From: Streptomyces bluensis
GTDB lineage: Bacteria; Actinomycetota; Actinomycetes; Streptomycetales; Streptomycetaceae
Assembly (NCBI RefSeq): GCF_014650715.1
Contig: NZ_BMVM01000011.1
Location: forward strand, 124,001-188,000
Length of the DNA: 64,000 nt
Reading direction: 5' to 3'
Each line of letters begins with the position of its first letter. Positions within the stretch are counted from its first letter, which is position 1. Positions 43,964 to 52,055 of this stretch are shown piece by piece. Both the position numbers and the translations under genes were made by a program. The notes beneath the pieces are model-generated. The model did not search any database. It saw only the letters and a list, made by a program, of their open reading frames with translations, and was not told where the DNA came from.

Positions 43964-45040
43964 ATGACGCGGGTGGACACGGCGGAAGCCGAACAGCGCG
44001 AGGCGGGCCGTCGGGATCCCGGCTCCCGTACCTGGCGCGCGGGCATCCGGCGGGCCATCCGCATCGTCTCCCGGCCGGGGCCCTGGAAGCGCGGCCCGGT
44101 TCTTGCGGCGCTGGCGCTGCTGCTGGGCCTGCTCATGTTGCTGCACGCGCAGATCACGGACCGTGGGGGCCTCGGCAGCCTGGTGGAGACGTTCCTGCCG
44201 TGGTTCGGCCTGTTCATCCCGGTGCTGCTGGCCGGGGCGCTGTGGCGCCGCTCCGCCTCCGCGGTGGCCGCGCTGCTGCTGCCGGTGACGGTGTGGCTCA
44301 ACCTCTTCGGCGGGCTGCTCGGCGACAAGTCCCACTCGGGCGGCGACCTCACCGTGGCCAGCCACAACGTCGGCGCCGACAACCCCGACCCGGCCGGCAC
44401 CGCCCGCGACCTGGCCGCCTCCGGGGCGGACGTGCTGGCCCTGGAGGAGATCACCCCGCAGTCGAAGCCGCTGTACGAGAAGGGTCTGGCGAGGGCGTAC
44501 CCGTACCACACGGTGCAGGGCACGGTCGGGCTGTGGAGCAAGTTGCCGCTGTCGGACACCGAGCCGGTCGACATCAAGATGGACTACGGGCCGCTGGCGG
44601 ACACCAAGCCGGTCGACATCAAGATGGCCTACAGCCGGGCGCTGCGCAGCACGGTGGCCACGGACCAGGGTCCGCTGGCGGTGTACGTGGCCCACCTGGG
44701 GTCGGTACGTGTGTTTCCCCGCAACGGCTTTTGGACGGACAGCCGGGACCGCGGCGCGAAGGCGCTCGCCGAGGCTGTCGCCACCGAGCCGAACGAGCGG
44801 GTGGTGCTGCTCGGTGACCTGAACGGCACCATGGACGACCGCGCGTTCGACGACATCACCTCGCAGCTGCACTCGGTCCAGGACAAGGCCGGGGACGGCT
44901 TCGGCTTCAGCTGGCCGACGAAGTTCCCGGTGGCACGGATCGACCAGATCCTGGTCCGCGGCGTGGAGCCGACGAGCGCGTGGTCGCTGCCGGCCACCGG
45001 CAGCGACCACCTGCCGGTGGCGGCCGGAATCAGCTGGTGA
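43964..45040 (+). CDS. VanJ-like membrane endonuclease/exonuclease/phosphatase-fold protein
   Basis: A 358-residue protein. Three hydrophobic helices lie in residues 40-120 (VLAALALLLGLLMLLHAQI; FLPWFGLFIPVLLAGALW; AVAALLLPVTVWLNLFGGLL). The rest has the EEP fold: TVASHNVGADN, ADVLALEEITP, VYVAHLGSVR, LLGDLNGTMDD and ATGSDHLPVAAGI. VanJ of S. coelicolor has this architecture and gives teicoplanin resistance, probably by acting on a lipid-linked pyrophosphate. A 45-base direct duplication (44545-44634) repeats PLSDTEPVDIKMDYG. ATG 43964 has GAGGA upstream; GTG 43937 overlaps the VanY-like stop. Confidence 0.82.
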   Translation: MTRVDTAEAEQREAGRRDPGSRTWRAGIRRAIRIVSRPGPWKRGPVLAALALLLGLLMLLHAQITDRGGLGSLVETFLPWFGLFIPVLLAGALWRRSASAVAALLLPVTVWLNLFGGLLGDKSHSGGDLTVASHNVGADNPDPAGTARDLAASGADVLALEEITPQSKPLYEKGLARAYPYHTVQGTVGLWSKLPLSDTEPVDIKMDYGPLADTKPVDIKMAYSRALRSTVATDQGPLAVYVAHLGSVRVFPRNGFWTDSRDRGAKALAEAVATEPNERVVLLGDLNGTMDDRAFDDITSQLHSVQDKAGDGFGFSWPTKFPVARIDQILVRGVEPTSAWSLPATGSDHLPVAAGISW

Positions 45041-45106
45041 ACCCCGCGTAAAGCCTTCGCCGAGGAACGCCGCAGGGGGGTTCGTCTCCGGTCGGCTGAG
45101 CAGACG

Positions 45107-45949
45107 TTACGCCGCGTGCCCGCCGTCCACCGACAGCTCCGCGCCCGTGACGTACGCCGCCTCCCTCCTGGCCAGATACGCGACCATCGACGCCACCTCC
45201 TCCGGCGAGCCGTACCGGCCGACGGCCGTGGCGCCCGCCTGAGCGGGGGCGTAGGGCCCGTCCGCGGGGTTCATGTCCGTGTCAACGGGACCTGGATGGA
45301 CGAGGTTCGCGGTGATCCCACGCCCACCCAGCTCCCGCGCGAGCGCCTTCGTCAGACCGGCCAACGCGGACTTGCTGGTCGCGTAGAGCGTGCCACCCGG
45401 CCCCGGCACCCGCTGGGTCATGCACGAGCCGATCGTGATGATCCGGCCCCCGCGCGCCATGCGCGGCGCAGCCACCTGGGAGGTGACGAACACCCCTCGC
45501 ACGTTCACCGCCAACACCCGGTCCACATCCGCCAGGGACAGGGACTCCAGAGGCCCGAGCAAGCCAACGCCCGCATTGTTGACCAGTACGTCGAGGCGTC
45601 CGAGGGCCTCGACCGCACGATCCACCACCCCGGCGGCCTCGGCCGCGTCCCCGGCGTCCGCGCACAGGGCCAACGCCCGCCGCCCCAGCGCCTCGATCCG
45701 CCGTACGACGTCCTCGGCGGCCTCCTTCGCCCGTACGTACGTGATCGCCACATCCGCACCCTCCTGGGCGAGCCGCACGGCCGTGGCCGCGCCGATGCCA
45801 CGGCTTCCGCCGGTCACGAGGGCGACCTTGCCGTTCAAGTCACCCGCCGAAGCCGAAGCCGAAGCCGCGGTCGCCGTTGAAGCCGAAGCCGAAGCCGAAG
45901 CCGAGCCTTCAGCCGAGTCCGAAATTCGTATCGATGTCATGCCCACCAT
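45107..45949 (-). CDS. Short-chain dehydrogenase/reductase (FabG-like)
   Basis: A 280-residue SDR: cofactor motif VTGGSRGIGAAT, NNAG, catalytic Ser in ITIGSCMTQ, YATSK (Tyr-x-x-x-Lys) and the C-terminal VDGGHAA. The Arg-free TYVRAKE region leaves NAD/NADP preference open. An N-terminal Ala/Ser tract encoded by a six-base repeat (gaagcc units, about 45848-45904) precedes the fold and is unconserved in the family. Substrate unknown. Starts at 45949 or 45940 are both possible. Confidence 0.88.
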   Translation of the reverse strand: MVGMTSIRISDSAEGSASASASASTATAASASASAGDLNGKVALVTGGSRGIGAATAVRLAQEGADVAITYVRAKEAAEDVVRRIEALGRRALALCADAGDAAEAAGVVDRAVEALGRLDVLVNNAGVGLLGPLESLSLADVDRVLAVNVRGVFVTSQVAAPRMARGGRIITIGSCMTQRVPGPGGTLYATSKSALAGLTKALARELGGRGITANLVHPGPVDTDMNPADGPYAPAQAGATAVGRYGSPEEVASMVAYLARREAAYVTGAELSVDGGHAA

Positions 45950-46077
45950 CCCAGCGCCCCCCGCCCCCCACCGCTGGCGGCAAACGGACGAGGACCTCGC
46001 TCCACCACGGCCTCCGCCGTGCCGACCGATGAGTTACCGACGCCGGTGGGGTCTGCACAAATGACAGCTGGACAGCA

Positions 46078-46120
46078 GATCCCCCATCAGCAGATCCCCA
46101 TCAGTGGATCCCCATCAGTG
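46078..46120. repeat. 14-base tandem repeat before the RibD-like gene
   Basis: GATCCCCATCAGTG occurs twice exactly (46093-46106, 46107-46120) and once with one insertion and two changes just before. It lies 26 bases upstream of ATG 46147 and separates the promoter from the ribosome-binding site. Confidence 0.75.
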
Positions 46121-46146
46121 GATCACCTCACGGAAGGCACCTCACC

Positions 46147-46770
46147 ATGGGCAAGCTCACCCTCACCGGCTTCGTCACCCTCGACGGCGTCCACCAGGCC
46201 CCCGGCCGCCGCGACGAGGACCGCCGAAACGGCTTCGAGCACGGCGGCTGGACCGTCCCGTACGGCGACGAGGACTTCGGACGCTTCATCAACGAGGTCT
46301 TCGACCGGGCGGGCGCGTTCCTCCTCGGCCGGCGGACGTACGAGATCTTCGCCGGCTACTGGCCGAAGGTCACCGACCCGGCCCACCCGGTCGCCTCCAA
46401 GCTCAACTCGCTTCCCAAGTACGTCCCTTCGAGCACCCTCACCCAGCCCGGATGGAACAACACGACCGTCCTCGCGGGCGGCCTGGAGACAGAGGTCGCC
46501 GATCTCAAGACCCGCACCGAGGGCGAGGTCCAGATCCATGGCAGCGGCGCCCTGGCCCAGTCCCTCCTCGCCCTCGACCTGATCGACACCGTGCACCTGC
46601 TGACCTTCCCCGTCGTCCTCGGCTCCGGCTTGCGCCTGTTCGCGCAGGGGCTGGTCCCGACCGCGTTCCGGCACGTCGGGGGACACATCACCGGGAGGGG
46701 AGTCTCCATCCAGACGTACGAACTCGAAGGACGGCCCACGTACGGCTCGTACGACCTGCCCGAGAACTAG
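46147..46770 (+). CDS. Dihydrofolate-reductase-fold (RibD C-terminal) family protein
   Basis: A 207-residue protein of the RibD_C/YyaP-YwjB group: opening KLTLTGFVTLDGVHQAPG, LLGRRTYEIFAGYWP, KYVPSSTL, VQIHGSGALAQSLLALDLID and a closing beta strand. It likely binds NADPH and reduces a pterin, flavin precursor or similar compound; the substrate is unknown. GGAAGG lies 9 bases before the ATG. Confidence 0.88.
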   Translation: MGKLTLTGFVTLDGVHQAPGRRDEDRRNGFEHGGWTVPYGDEDFGRFINEVFDRAGAFLLGRRTYEIFAGYWPKVTDPAHPVASKLNSLPKYVPSSTLTQPGWNNTTVLAGGLETEVADLKTRTEGEVQIHGSGALAQSLLALDLIDTVHLLTFPVVLGSGLRLFAQGLVPTAFRHVGGHITGRGVSIQTYELEGRPTYGSYDLPEN

Positions 46771-46837
46771 GGACGGTCGGTCGGCTTCGGTTAACTCCCC
46801 GAAAACTTACGCGAGGTGCCCGGAAAATCATGGAGCT

Positions 46838-46872
46838 TGTCATTGACATGCCACTGTCTACGCGCGTCATCA
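46838..46872 (+). promoter_or_regulatory. Promoter of the secreted ribonuclease gene
   Basis: TTGACA (46843-46848) sits in TTGTCATTGACATGCC followed by ACTGTCTACGCGCGTCATCA. Very similar blocks precede other Streptomyces genes for exported enzymes, to my recollection. The -10 is probably near 46865-46870 (CGTCAT), leaving a very short leader to ATG 46880. Confidence 0.55.
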
Positions 46873-46879
46873 TGAGCCC

Positions 46880-47275
46880 ATGAGATTCCCCCCACGCATG
46901 ACACGCATCGGCGCCTCCGCCGCCCTCCTGTCCGCCCTGCTCGTGGGCGGCACCGTCACCGCCAACGCCGCGGACACGTCGGCGGCCGCGGTCGGCCGCA
47001 TCTGCTACAGCGACCTCCCGGCCCAGGCGTACGACACGCTCGACCTGATCGAGTCGGGCGGCCCCTTCCCCTACCCGCAGGACGGGACCGTCTTCCAGAA
47101 CCGGGAAGGCATCCTGCCCAGCCAGTCCAGCGGCTACTACCACGAGTACACGGTCAAGACGCCCGGCTCGTCGACCCGCGGTGCTCGGCGCATCGTCACC
47201 GGTCAGAAGACCCAGGAGGACTACTACACCGCCGACCACTACGCCTCCTTCGCCCTCATCAACTACACCTGCTGA
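46880..47275 (+). CDS. Secreted guanyl-specific ribonuclease (RNase Sa family)
   Basis: A 131-residue precursor: signal peptide MRFPPRMTRIGASAALLSAL...VTANAA, then a mature domain of about 96 residues closely resembling RNase Sa. It keeps the two half-cystine sites (RICYSDLP and the terminal Cys), FPYPQDGTVFQNREG with the catalytic Glu, ARRIVTG with the catalytic Arg, and ADHYASF with the catalytic His. It should cleave RNA after G in the medium. No barstar-like inhibitor gene is adjacent. A strong hairpin follows. Confidence 0.95.
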   Translation: MRFPPRMTRIGASAALLSALLVGGTVTANAADTSAAAVGRICYSDLPAQAYDTLDLIESGGPFPYPQDGTVFQNREGILPSQSSGYYHEYTVKTPGSSTRGARRIVTGQKTQEDYYTADHYASFALINYTC

Positions 47276-47289
47276 GAGCCGTCGGCGAA

Positions 47290-47344
47290 CCTGGCCCCGC
47301 GTGGAACACCCGCAACACCGGTCGCGGGGCCAGGCACCGTCGCA
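47290..47344. terminator. Terminator hairpin after the ribonuclease gene
   Basis: CCTGGCCCCGCG (47290-47301) pairs perfectly with CGCGGGGCCAGG (47333-47344) over a 31-base loop. It lies between the convergent ribonuclease and small membrane protein genes and has no T-tract. Confidence 0.7.
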
Positions 47345-47367
47345 TCCCGACCGCGGCGGTGGTGACG

Positions 47368-47571
47368 TCAACTCGGCTTGCGGCTGCCGGCCGCCGCGAA
47401 CAGCGCGAGCGCCAGGACGATCAGCGCGATGCTCACATAGATCTCGTAGCCGTCCAGGGCGCTCCACCGCTGGACGATCCCCCAGCGCAGCTTGCCCGTG
47501 AGTTCGTACACCAGACCGCCCGAGCCCTGCACCAGGGCGATGAAACCGAGAAACTCCAGGAACTGCTTCAT
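47368..47571 (-). CDS. Small membrane protein
   Basis: A 67-residue protein with two hydrophobic helices: LEFLGFIALVQGSGGLVYEL and YEIYVSIALIVLALALFAAAG, the second ending with a basic tail. Not assigned to a named family. ATG 47571 (MKQFLEFLG) is chosen over the longer frame because GAGGA lies upstream; the longer form begins with an Arg/Gly stretch. Function unknown. Confidence 0.6.
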   Translation of the reverse strand: MKQFLEFLGFIALVQGSGGLVYELTGKLRWGIVQRWSALDGYEIYVSIALIVLALALFAAAGSRKPS

Positions 47572-47735
47572 ACCCGGGATCCTCGTCCCGCGGATCCCCC
47601 GTGCCATCGGCCCTCAGGGCCAGGCTTGCCCGACGGAAGTACCCGCCTCGTGCGCGGCCGGTCGCCGAAAGTCTGCGGGGCTCCGACTTTGGTCGTCCAT
47701 CGGGTACGGGGGGACGTGTCCGACGCCGTCGCTGC

Positions 47736-47751
47736 GTAGATTTGTCGACCG
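47736..47751 (+). promoter_or_regulatory. Leaderless promoter of the NarL-type kinase gene
   Basis: TAGATT (47736-47741) lies 10 bases before GTG 47751, with no Shine-Dalgarno between them. The spacing fits transcription starting at the start codon, which is common in Streptomyces. Confidence 0.6.
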
Positions 47752-49037
47752 TGAGAGGTGACGATCCGGAGCCCGTGCCCGTGCCCGTGCCCTACGCCCC
47801 GCCCGCGCGGGAACTGCCGGGCCGGCGCTGGCTGTTGCCGTCGGCCGTGGCCAGCGGACTCGACCCGGACCGGCCGCACCGCGTCGGGCGCTCCGGCCGT
47901 CCCCGGCGCACGGTGCGCGACTGGATCGTCGACTTCACCGTCTTCGTGTTCGCCGTCCTTCTCGGCTTGATCGGCGCGCACGACATGACCACGGATCCCG
48001 GCACACCGCAGGCCCTGGCCGCCGTCGACCAGTGGATCGGGGCCCTCGCCTGCGCGGCGGTCTGGCTGCGGCGCAGATGGCCGGTGGGTCTCGCCGTGGT
48101 GATGGTGCCGGTCAGTTTCCTCTCCACCACGGCGGGCGGCGCGGGCCTGGTCGCGTTCTTCACGCTGGCCGTGCACCGGCCGTTCCGTCACATCGCCTGG
48201 ATCGGCGGCCTCTCCATCGCGCTCAATCCGCTCTTCTTCTGGTGGCGCCCCGATCAGGACCTGCCCTACCTCGTGTCCGTCATCCTCGCGGTGCTGCTCG
48301 GTGTCGCGATGATCGGCTGGGGCATGTTCGTCCGCTCCCAACGGCAGCTCATGCTGAGCCTGCGGGACCGGGCGCGGCGCGCCGAGACGGAGGCCGCACT
48401 GCGGGCCGAGCAGGCGCAGCGGCTCGCGCGGGAGGCGATCGCGCGCGAGATGCACGACGTGCTGGCCCACCGCCTCACCCTGCTGAGCGTGCACGCGGGA
48501 GCGCTGGAGTTCCGGCCCGACGCACCCCGCGACGAGGTCGCACGGGCGGCGGGCGTCATCCGGGAGAGCGCGCACGAGGCGCTGCAGGACCTGCGGGAGA
48601 TCATCGGGGTTCTGCGCGCGGGCGACGCCGAGGACGCCGGCCGCCCCCAGCCGACGCTCGCGGCGCTGGACACCCTGGTCGCCGAGTCCCGGGAGGCCGG
48701 CATGAAGGTCGTCCTGGACAACCGTGTCACCGAGTCCGCGGCCGTCCCCGCCTCCGTCGGCCGCACCGCGTACCGCATCGCCCAGGAGGGCCTGACGAAC
48801 GCCCGCAAGCACGCCCCCGGAGCGGAGGTCACCGTGTCCGTCGCGGGCGCCCCCGGCGACGGGCTCACCCTCTCCGTGCGGAACCCCGCTCCTCCTGGCG
48901 ACGTCCCGCCCGTCCCCGGCTCCGGCCAGGGCCTCATCGGGCTGACCGAGCGCGCCACGCTGGCCGGGGGCCGCCTGGAGCACGGCGCCGAGGAGGACGG
49001 CGGCTTCCAGCTGCGGGCCTGGCTCCCGTGGGGCTGA
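47751..49037 (+). CDS. Sensor histidine kinase of the NarL/DesK type
   Basis: A 428-residue kinase. After a Pro-rich cytoplasmic start, five or six membrane helices span residues about 60-195 (VDFTVFVFAVLLGLIG; VGLAVVMVPVSFLSTTAGGAGLVAFF; YLVSVILAVLLGVAMIGWGMF). The HisKA_3 phosphoacceptor His is in AIAREMHDVLAHRLTLL, and a degenerate HATPase ends with GQGLIGLTERATLAGGRL. Its partner regulator (50241-50924) is separated by an aldo/keto reductase on the opposite strand. GTG 47751 fits a leaderless start. Confidence 0.87.
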   Translation: MRGDDPEPVPVPVPYAPPARELPGRRWLLPSAVASGLDPDRPHRVGRSGRPRRTVRDWIVDFTVFVFAVLLGLIGAHDMTTDPGTPQALAAVDQWIGALACAAVWLRRRWPVGLAVVMVPVSFLSTTAGGAGLVAFFTLAVHRPFRHIAWIGGLSIALNPLFFWWRPDQDLPYLVSVILAVLLGVAMIGWGMFVRSQRQLMLSLRDRARRAETEAALRAEQAQRLAREAIAREMHDVLAHRLTLLSVHAGALEFRPDAPRDEVARAAGVIRESAHEALQDLREIIGVLRAGDAEDAGRPQPTLAALDTLVAESREAGMKVVLDNRVTESAAVPASVGRTAYRIAQEGLTNARKHAPGAEVTVSVAGAPGDGLTLSVRNPAPPGDVPPVPGSGQGLIGLTERATLAGGRLEHGAEEDGGFQLRAWLPWG

Positions 49038-49043
49038 CCGTCC

Positions 49044-50072
49044 TCAGGGCGTACGGGGCACCACGCGCTGCCCGGCCGTCCCGTACACCCACGCCGACGT
49101 GTCCTCGATGAACTCGGACGGGAACCCTGGGCGGAAGTCCGTGGCCTCCTCCAGCCGGGCCGCCACGGCGTCGGGCAGGACGAGTCCGGCCGCGCCGAGG
49201 TTGTCCGTGAGCTGCTCGACCCGCCGGGCGCCCAGGATGGGGTGGACGCCGGGGAAGCGGGCCGTCGTCCAGGCGATGGCCACCTGCGCCGGGGTCACGC
49301 CGAGTTCGTCGGCGGCCTCCTGCACGGCCTGGGCCACCGCGCGGTCACGGTCGCCGATCGCGTCGGCCGACAGACGGGTCGCCGTCCCCGGCGCGACGCC
49401 GCCGGGCCGGGTGTACTTGCCGGACAGAACCCCGTTCTGCAGCGGACTCCACGCCGCGACCGACATGCCGAACGCCTCGGCCATCGGCAGCAGTTCGCGC
49501 TCCGCGTCCCGGTTGAGCAGGCTGTACGGCACCTGGAGCGCCGACAACGGGCTCCAGCCCCGCCACTCGGCCAGAGTGTTGGCGCGCGCGACCACCCAGG
49601 CCGGGACGTCCGAGATGCCGACGTACAGCACCTTCCCGGACCGTACGGCGTCGTCGAGGGCACGCATGGTCTCCTCGACGGGGGTGTTCCGGTCCCAGAT
49701 GTGCACCCAGTAGATGTCGACGTAGTCGGTGTCCAGGCGGCGCAGGCTGGTCTCCAGCGACAGGGCGAGGTTCTTGCGGTGGTTGCCGGCCGCGTTCGGG
49801 TCGGAACCGTCCCGCGAGACCGTGTACTTGGTGGACAGGACGAAGCGGTCGCGCTGCCCCTTGAGCAGCTCGCCGACGATGCGCTCGCTCTCCCCGCCCC
49901 GGTAGTTGACGGCCGTGTCGATCACGTTGCCGCCGACCGCCGCGTACGCGTCCAGGATCCGCGCACACTCCTCCTTGGGCGCCCCCACCCCGCCCTGCTC
50001 GCCGAACGTCATGGCCCCGAGGAACAACTCGGACACGCGGAGCCCGGTCCGCCCCAGAAGCCGGTAACGCAC
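49044..50072 (-). CDS. Aldo/keto reductase
   Basis: A 342-residue AKR-fold oxidoreductase. It shows GRTGLRVSELFLGAMTFG, the catalytic Asp-Tyr pair in NVIDTAVNYRGGESE, Lys in VLSTKY and His in DIYWVHIWD, plus the NADP-binding end HPILGARRVEQLTDNL. The product is cytoplasmic and its substrate is unknown. It lies between a sensor kinase and its presumed regulator on the opposite strand, only 6 bases from the kinase stop, so it may have been inserted into that pair. Confidence 0.9.
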   Translation of the reverse strand: MRYRLLGRTGLRVSELFLGAMTFGEQGGVGAPKEECARILDAYAAVGGNVIDTAVNYRGGESERIVGELLKGQRDRFVLSTKYTVSRDGSDPNAAGNHRKNLALSLETSLRRLDTDYVDIYWVHIWDRNTPVEETMRALDDAVRSGKVLYVGISDVPAWVVARANTLAEWRGWSPLSALQVPYSLLNRDAERELLPMAEAFGMSVAAWSPLQNGVLSGKYTRPGGVAPGTATRLSADAIGDRDRAVAQAVQEAADELGVTPAQVAIAWTTARFPGVHPILGARRVEQLTDNLGAAGLVLPDAVAARLEEATDFRPGFPSEFIEDTSAWVYGTAGQRVVPRTP

Positions 50073-50240
50073 GGAACTCCTCTGGAGGTTGAGGACGATG
50101 GCGACGACTGACCTTAACGGTTGACGCGGGGTGCGGGCGACGGCTCGGGCGTCCCGGACCGGTCCGTCGGCCGCCTATGGCCGAACCCGCGCGGTCCGCC
50201 CCGTACGGCCTCGCGGCACGGCCTCATTACGGTAGGCCGC

Positions 50241-50924
50241 ATGACTGCGATCCGACTGCTCCTGGTCGACGACGACCCCCTGGTGAGAGCCGGCCTGACC
50301 TTCATGATGGGCGGCGCCGGCGACATCGAGATCGTCGGTGAGGGCGCCGACGGAGACGAGGTCGAGGCGCTCGTCGACCGCACCCGCCCGGACGTCGTCC
50401 TCATGGACATCCGGATGCCGACGGTGGACGGACTCGCGGCCACCGAGCGGCTCCGCGGACGCAAGGACGCTCCCCAGGTCGTCGTCCTCACCACCTTCCA
50501 CGCCGACGAGCAGGTACTGCGGGCGCTGCGCGCGGGCGCGGCCGGGTTCGTCCTGAAGGACACCCCGCCCGCGGAGATCGTCGAAGCGGTGCGCCGGGTC
50601 GCGGCCGGCGACCCCGTACTCTCACCCGCCGTCACCCGCCAGCTGATGGAGCACGCCGCCGGGCCCGGTCCCGACACTCGCCGCACGCACGCGCGGACCC
50701 GTATCGCCGTCCTCAACGACCGTGAGCGCGAGGTCGCCGTCGCGGTCGGCCGGGGCGCCTCGAACGCCGAGATCGCCGCCGGACTGTTCATGAGCGTCGC
50801 CACCGTCAAGAGCCACGTCTCCCGCATCCTCGCCAAGCTCGACCTCAACAACCGGGTGCAGATCGCGCTGCTGACCTACGACGCGGGCCTCCTGGAGGAC
50901 CTGGAGGAGGGCGGGCACCCCTGA
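50241..50924 (+). CDS. NarL/LuxR-type response regulator
   Basis: A 227-residue regulator with receiver domain (LLVDDDPLVRAG; Asp in DVVLMDIRMP; Lys in FVLKDTPP) and a C-terminal LuxR helix-turn-helix (LNDREREVAVAVGRGASNAE ... ATVKSHVSRILAKLDLNNR). It is the likely partner of the kinase at 47751-49037 despite the intervening gene. ATG 50241 has no Shine-Dalgarno but a TACGGT -10-like box 7 bases before, so a leaderless transcript is likely. Confidence 0.9.
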   Translation: MTAIRLLLVDDDPLVRAGLTFMMGGAGDIEIVGEGADGDEVEALVDRTRPDVVLMDIRMPTVDGLAATERLRGRKDAPQVVVLTTFHADEQVLRALRAGAAGFVLKDTPPAEIVEAVRRVAAGDPVLSPAVTRQLMEHAAGPGPDTRRTHARTRIAVLNDREREVAVAVGRGASNAEIAAGLFMSVATVKSHVSRILAKLDLNNRVQIALLTYDAGLLEDLEEGGHP

Positions 50925-50943
50925 CAGGGCGACAGCGGGGGTC

Positions 50944-51954
50944 TCAGCCCCGCGCCCCCGGGATCTCCCCGAGCCGAACAGGACGCCGCTCCAGGCGGGA
51001 CAGCTCGCACGCCTCGGCGATGCGGAGGGACTGCAGGGCCTCCCGGCCGTCGCACGGATTGGCCCGCTCACCCCGCACCACCTGCACGAACGCCGCGACC
51101 TCCGCCTCGTACGCGAGCGCGAACCGCTCCAGGAACCCCGTCCACGGCTTGTCGGCGGGCGGCGGCCCGGACGGCTCGGTGGACGCGATCGGCGTCCGGT
51201 CGTCCAGCCCGACCACGATCGTGTCCAGTTCCCCGGCGAGCTCCATGCGGACGTCGTATCCCGCGCCGTTCTGCCGCGCCGCCGTCACCGTCGCCAGCGT
51301 CCCGTCCTCCAGCGTGAGCACCGCCGCGGCCGTGCCGACGTCACCCGCCTCACGGAACATCGCCGGCCCCGCGTCGGACCCGGTCGCGTACACCTCGGCG
51401 ACCTCCTGCCCGGTCACCCAGCGCAGAATGTCGAAGTCGTGGACGAGACAGTCCCGGTAGATCCCACCGGACAGCGGCAGATAGGCGGCCGGCGGCGGCT
51501 CCTGGTCCGCCGTCGTCGCCCGCACCGTGTGCAGCCGTCCGAGCCGGCCGGACCGCAGGGCGTCCCGCGCGTGCGCGTACCCCGCGTCGAAGCGGCGCTG
51601 GAACCCCATCTGGAGCACGGTCCCGGCCGCGTCCACCTCGGCCAGCGCGTTCAACGTGCCGTGCAGATCAACGGCGATGGGCTTCTCGCAGAAGACGGGG
51701 AGCCCGGAGCGTGCTGCCCGACCGATCAGTTCGGCGTGGGCCGCGGTCGCCGTCGTGATCACCACGGCGTCCACCCCCCAGGTGAAGATCTCGTCGACCC
51801 CGGGCGCCGCCGTCTCCCCGAGGCGGTCCGCGAGCTCATGGGCCCGAGCGGTGTCGACATCCGTGATGATGAGCGAGCCGACATCACGGTGACGGCTGAG
51901 CGTGGTCGCGTGGAACGTACCGATGCGACCAGCGCCTATGAGTCCGATGCGCAT
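50944..51954 (-). CDS. Gfo/Idh/MocA-family oxidoreductase (inositol 2-dehydrogenase-like)
   Basis: A 336-residue NAD(P)-dependent sugar or cyclitol dehydrogenase: Rossmann start MRIGLIGAGRIGTFHATTL, the EKP motif in VFCEKPIAVD, and the substrate-binding GGIYRDCLVHDFDILRWVTG (D-x-x-x-H type). Inositol dehydrogenase is the closest general match, but the sugar is not certain. It is divergent from a GntR-family regulator with a perfect palindrome between. MRIGLIG is chosen as the start; 12 extra residues upstream overlap that operator. Confidence 0.88.
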   Translation of the reverse strand: MRIGLIGAGRIGTFHATTLSRHRDVGSLIITDVDTARAHELADRLGETAAPGVDEIFTWGVDAVVITTATAAHAELIGRAARSGLPVFCEKPIAVDLHGTLNALAEVDAAGTVLQMGFQRRFDAGYAHARDALRSGRLGRLHTVRATTADQEPPPAAYLPLSGGIYRDCLVHDFDILRWVTGQEVAEVYATGSDAGPAMFREAGDVGTAAAVLTLEDGTLATVTAARQNGAGYDVRMELAGELDTIVVGLDDRTPIASTEPSGPPPADKPWTGFLERFALAYEAEVAAFVQVVRGERANPCDGREALQSLRIAEACELSRLERRPVRLGEIPGARG

Positions 51955-51994
51955 GGGAACAACCTGAGGTCGATCACAACATCGTGTCAATGCT

Positions 51995-52006
51995 TTGTCC
52001 GGACAA
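51995..52006. promoter_or_regulatory. Perfect palindrome between the oxidoreductase and GntR genes
   Basis: TTGTCCGGACAA is fully self-complementary and sits midway between the two divergent starts, where an operator for the adjacent GntR/UTRA regulator is expected. A -10-like TACGCT (52044-52049) lies just before the regulator's GTG. Confidence 0.65.
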
Positions 52007-52055
52007 CCGGACTACACAACTTCCCGTCAACAAGAGCCGGAGCTACGCTCGGGCC

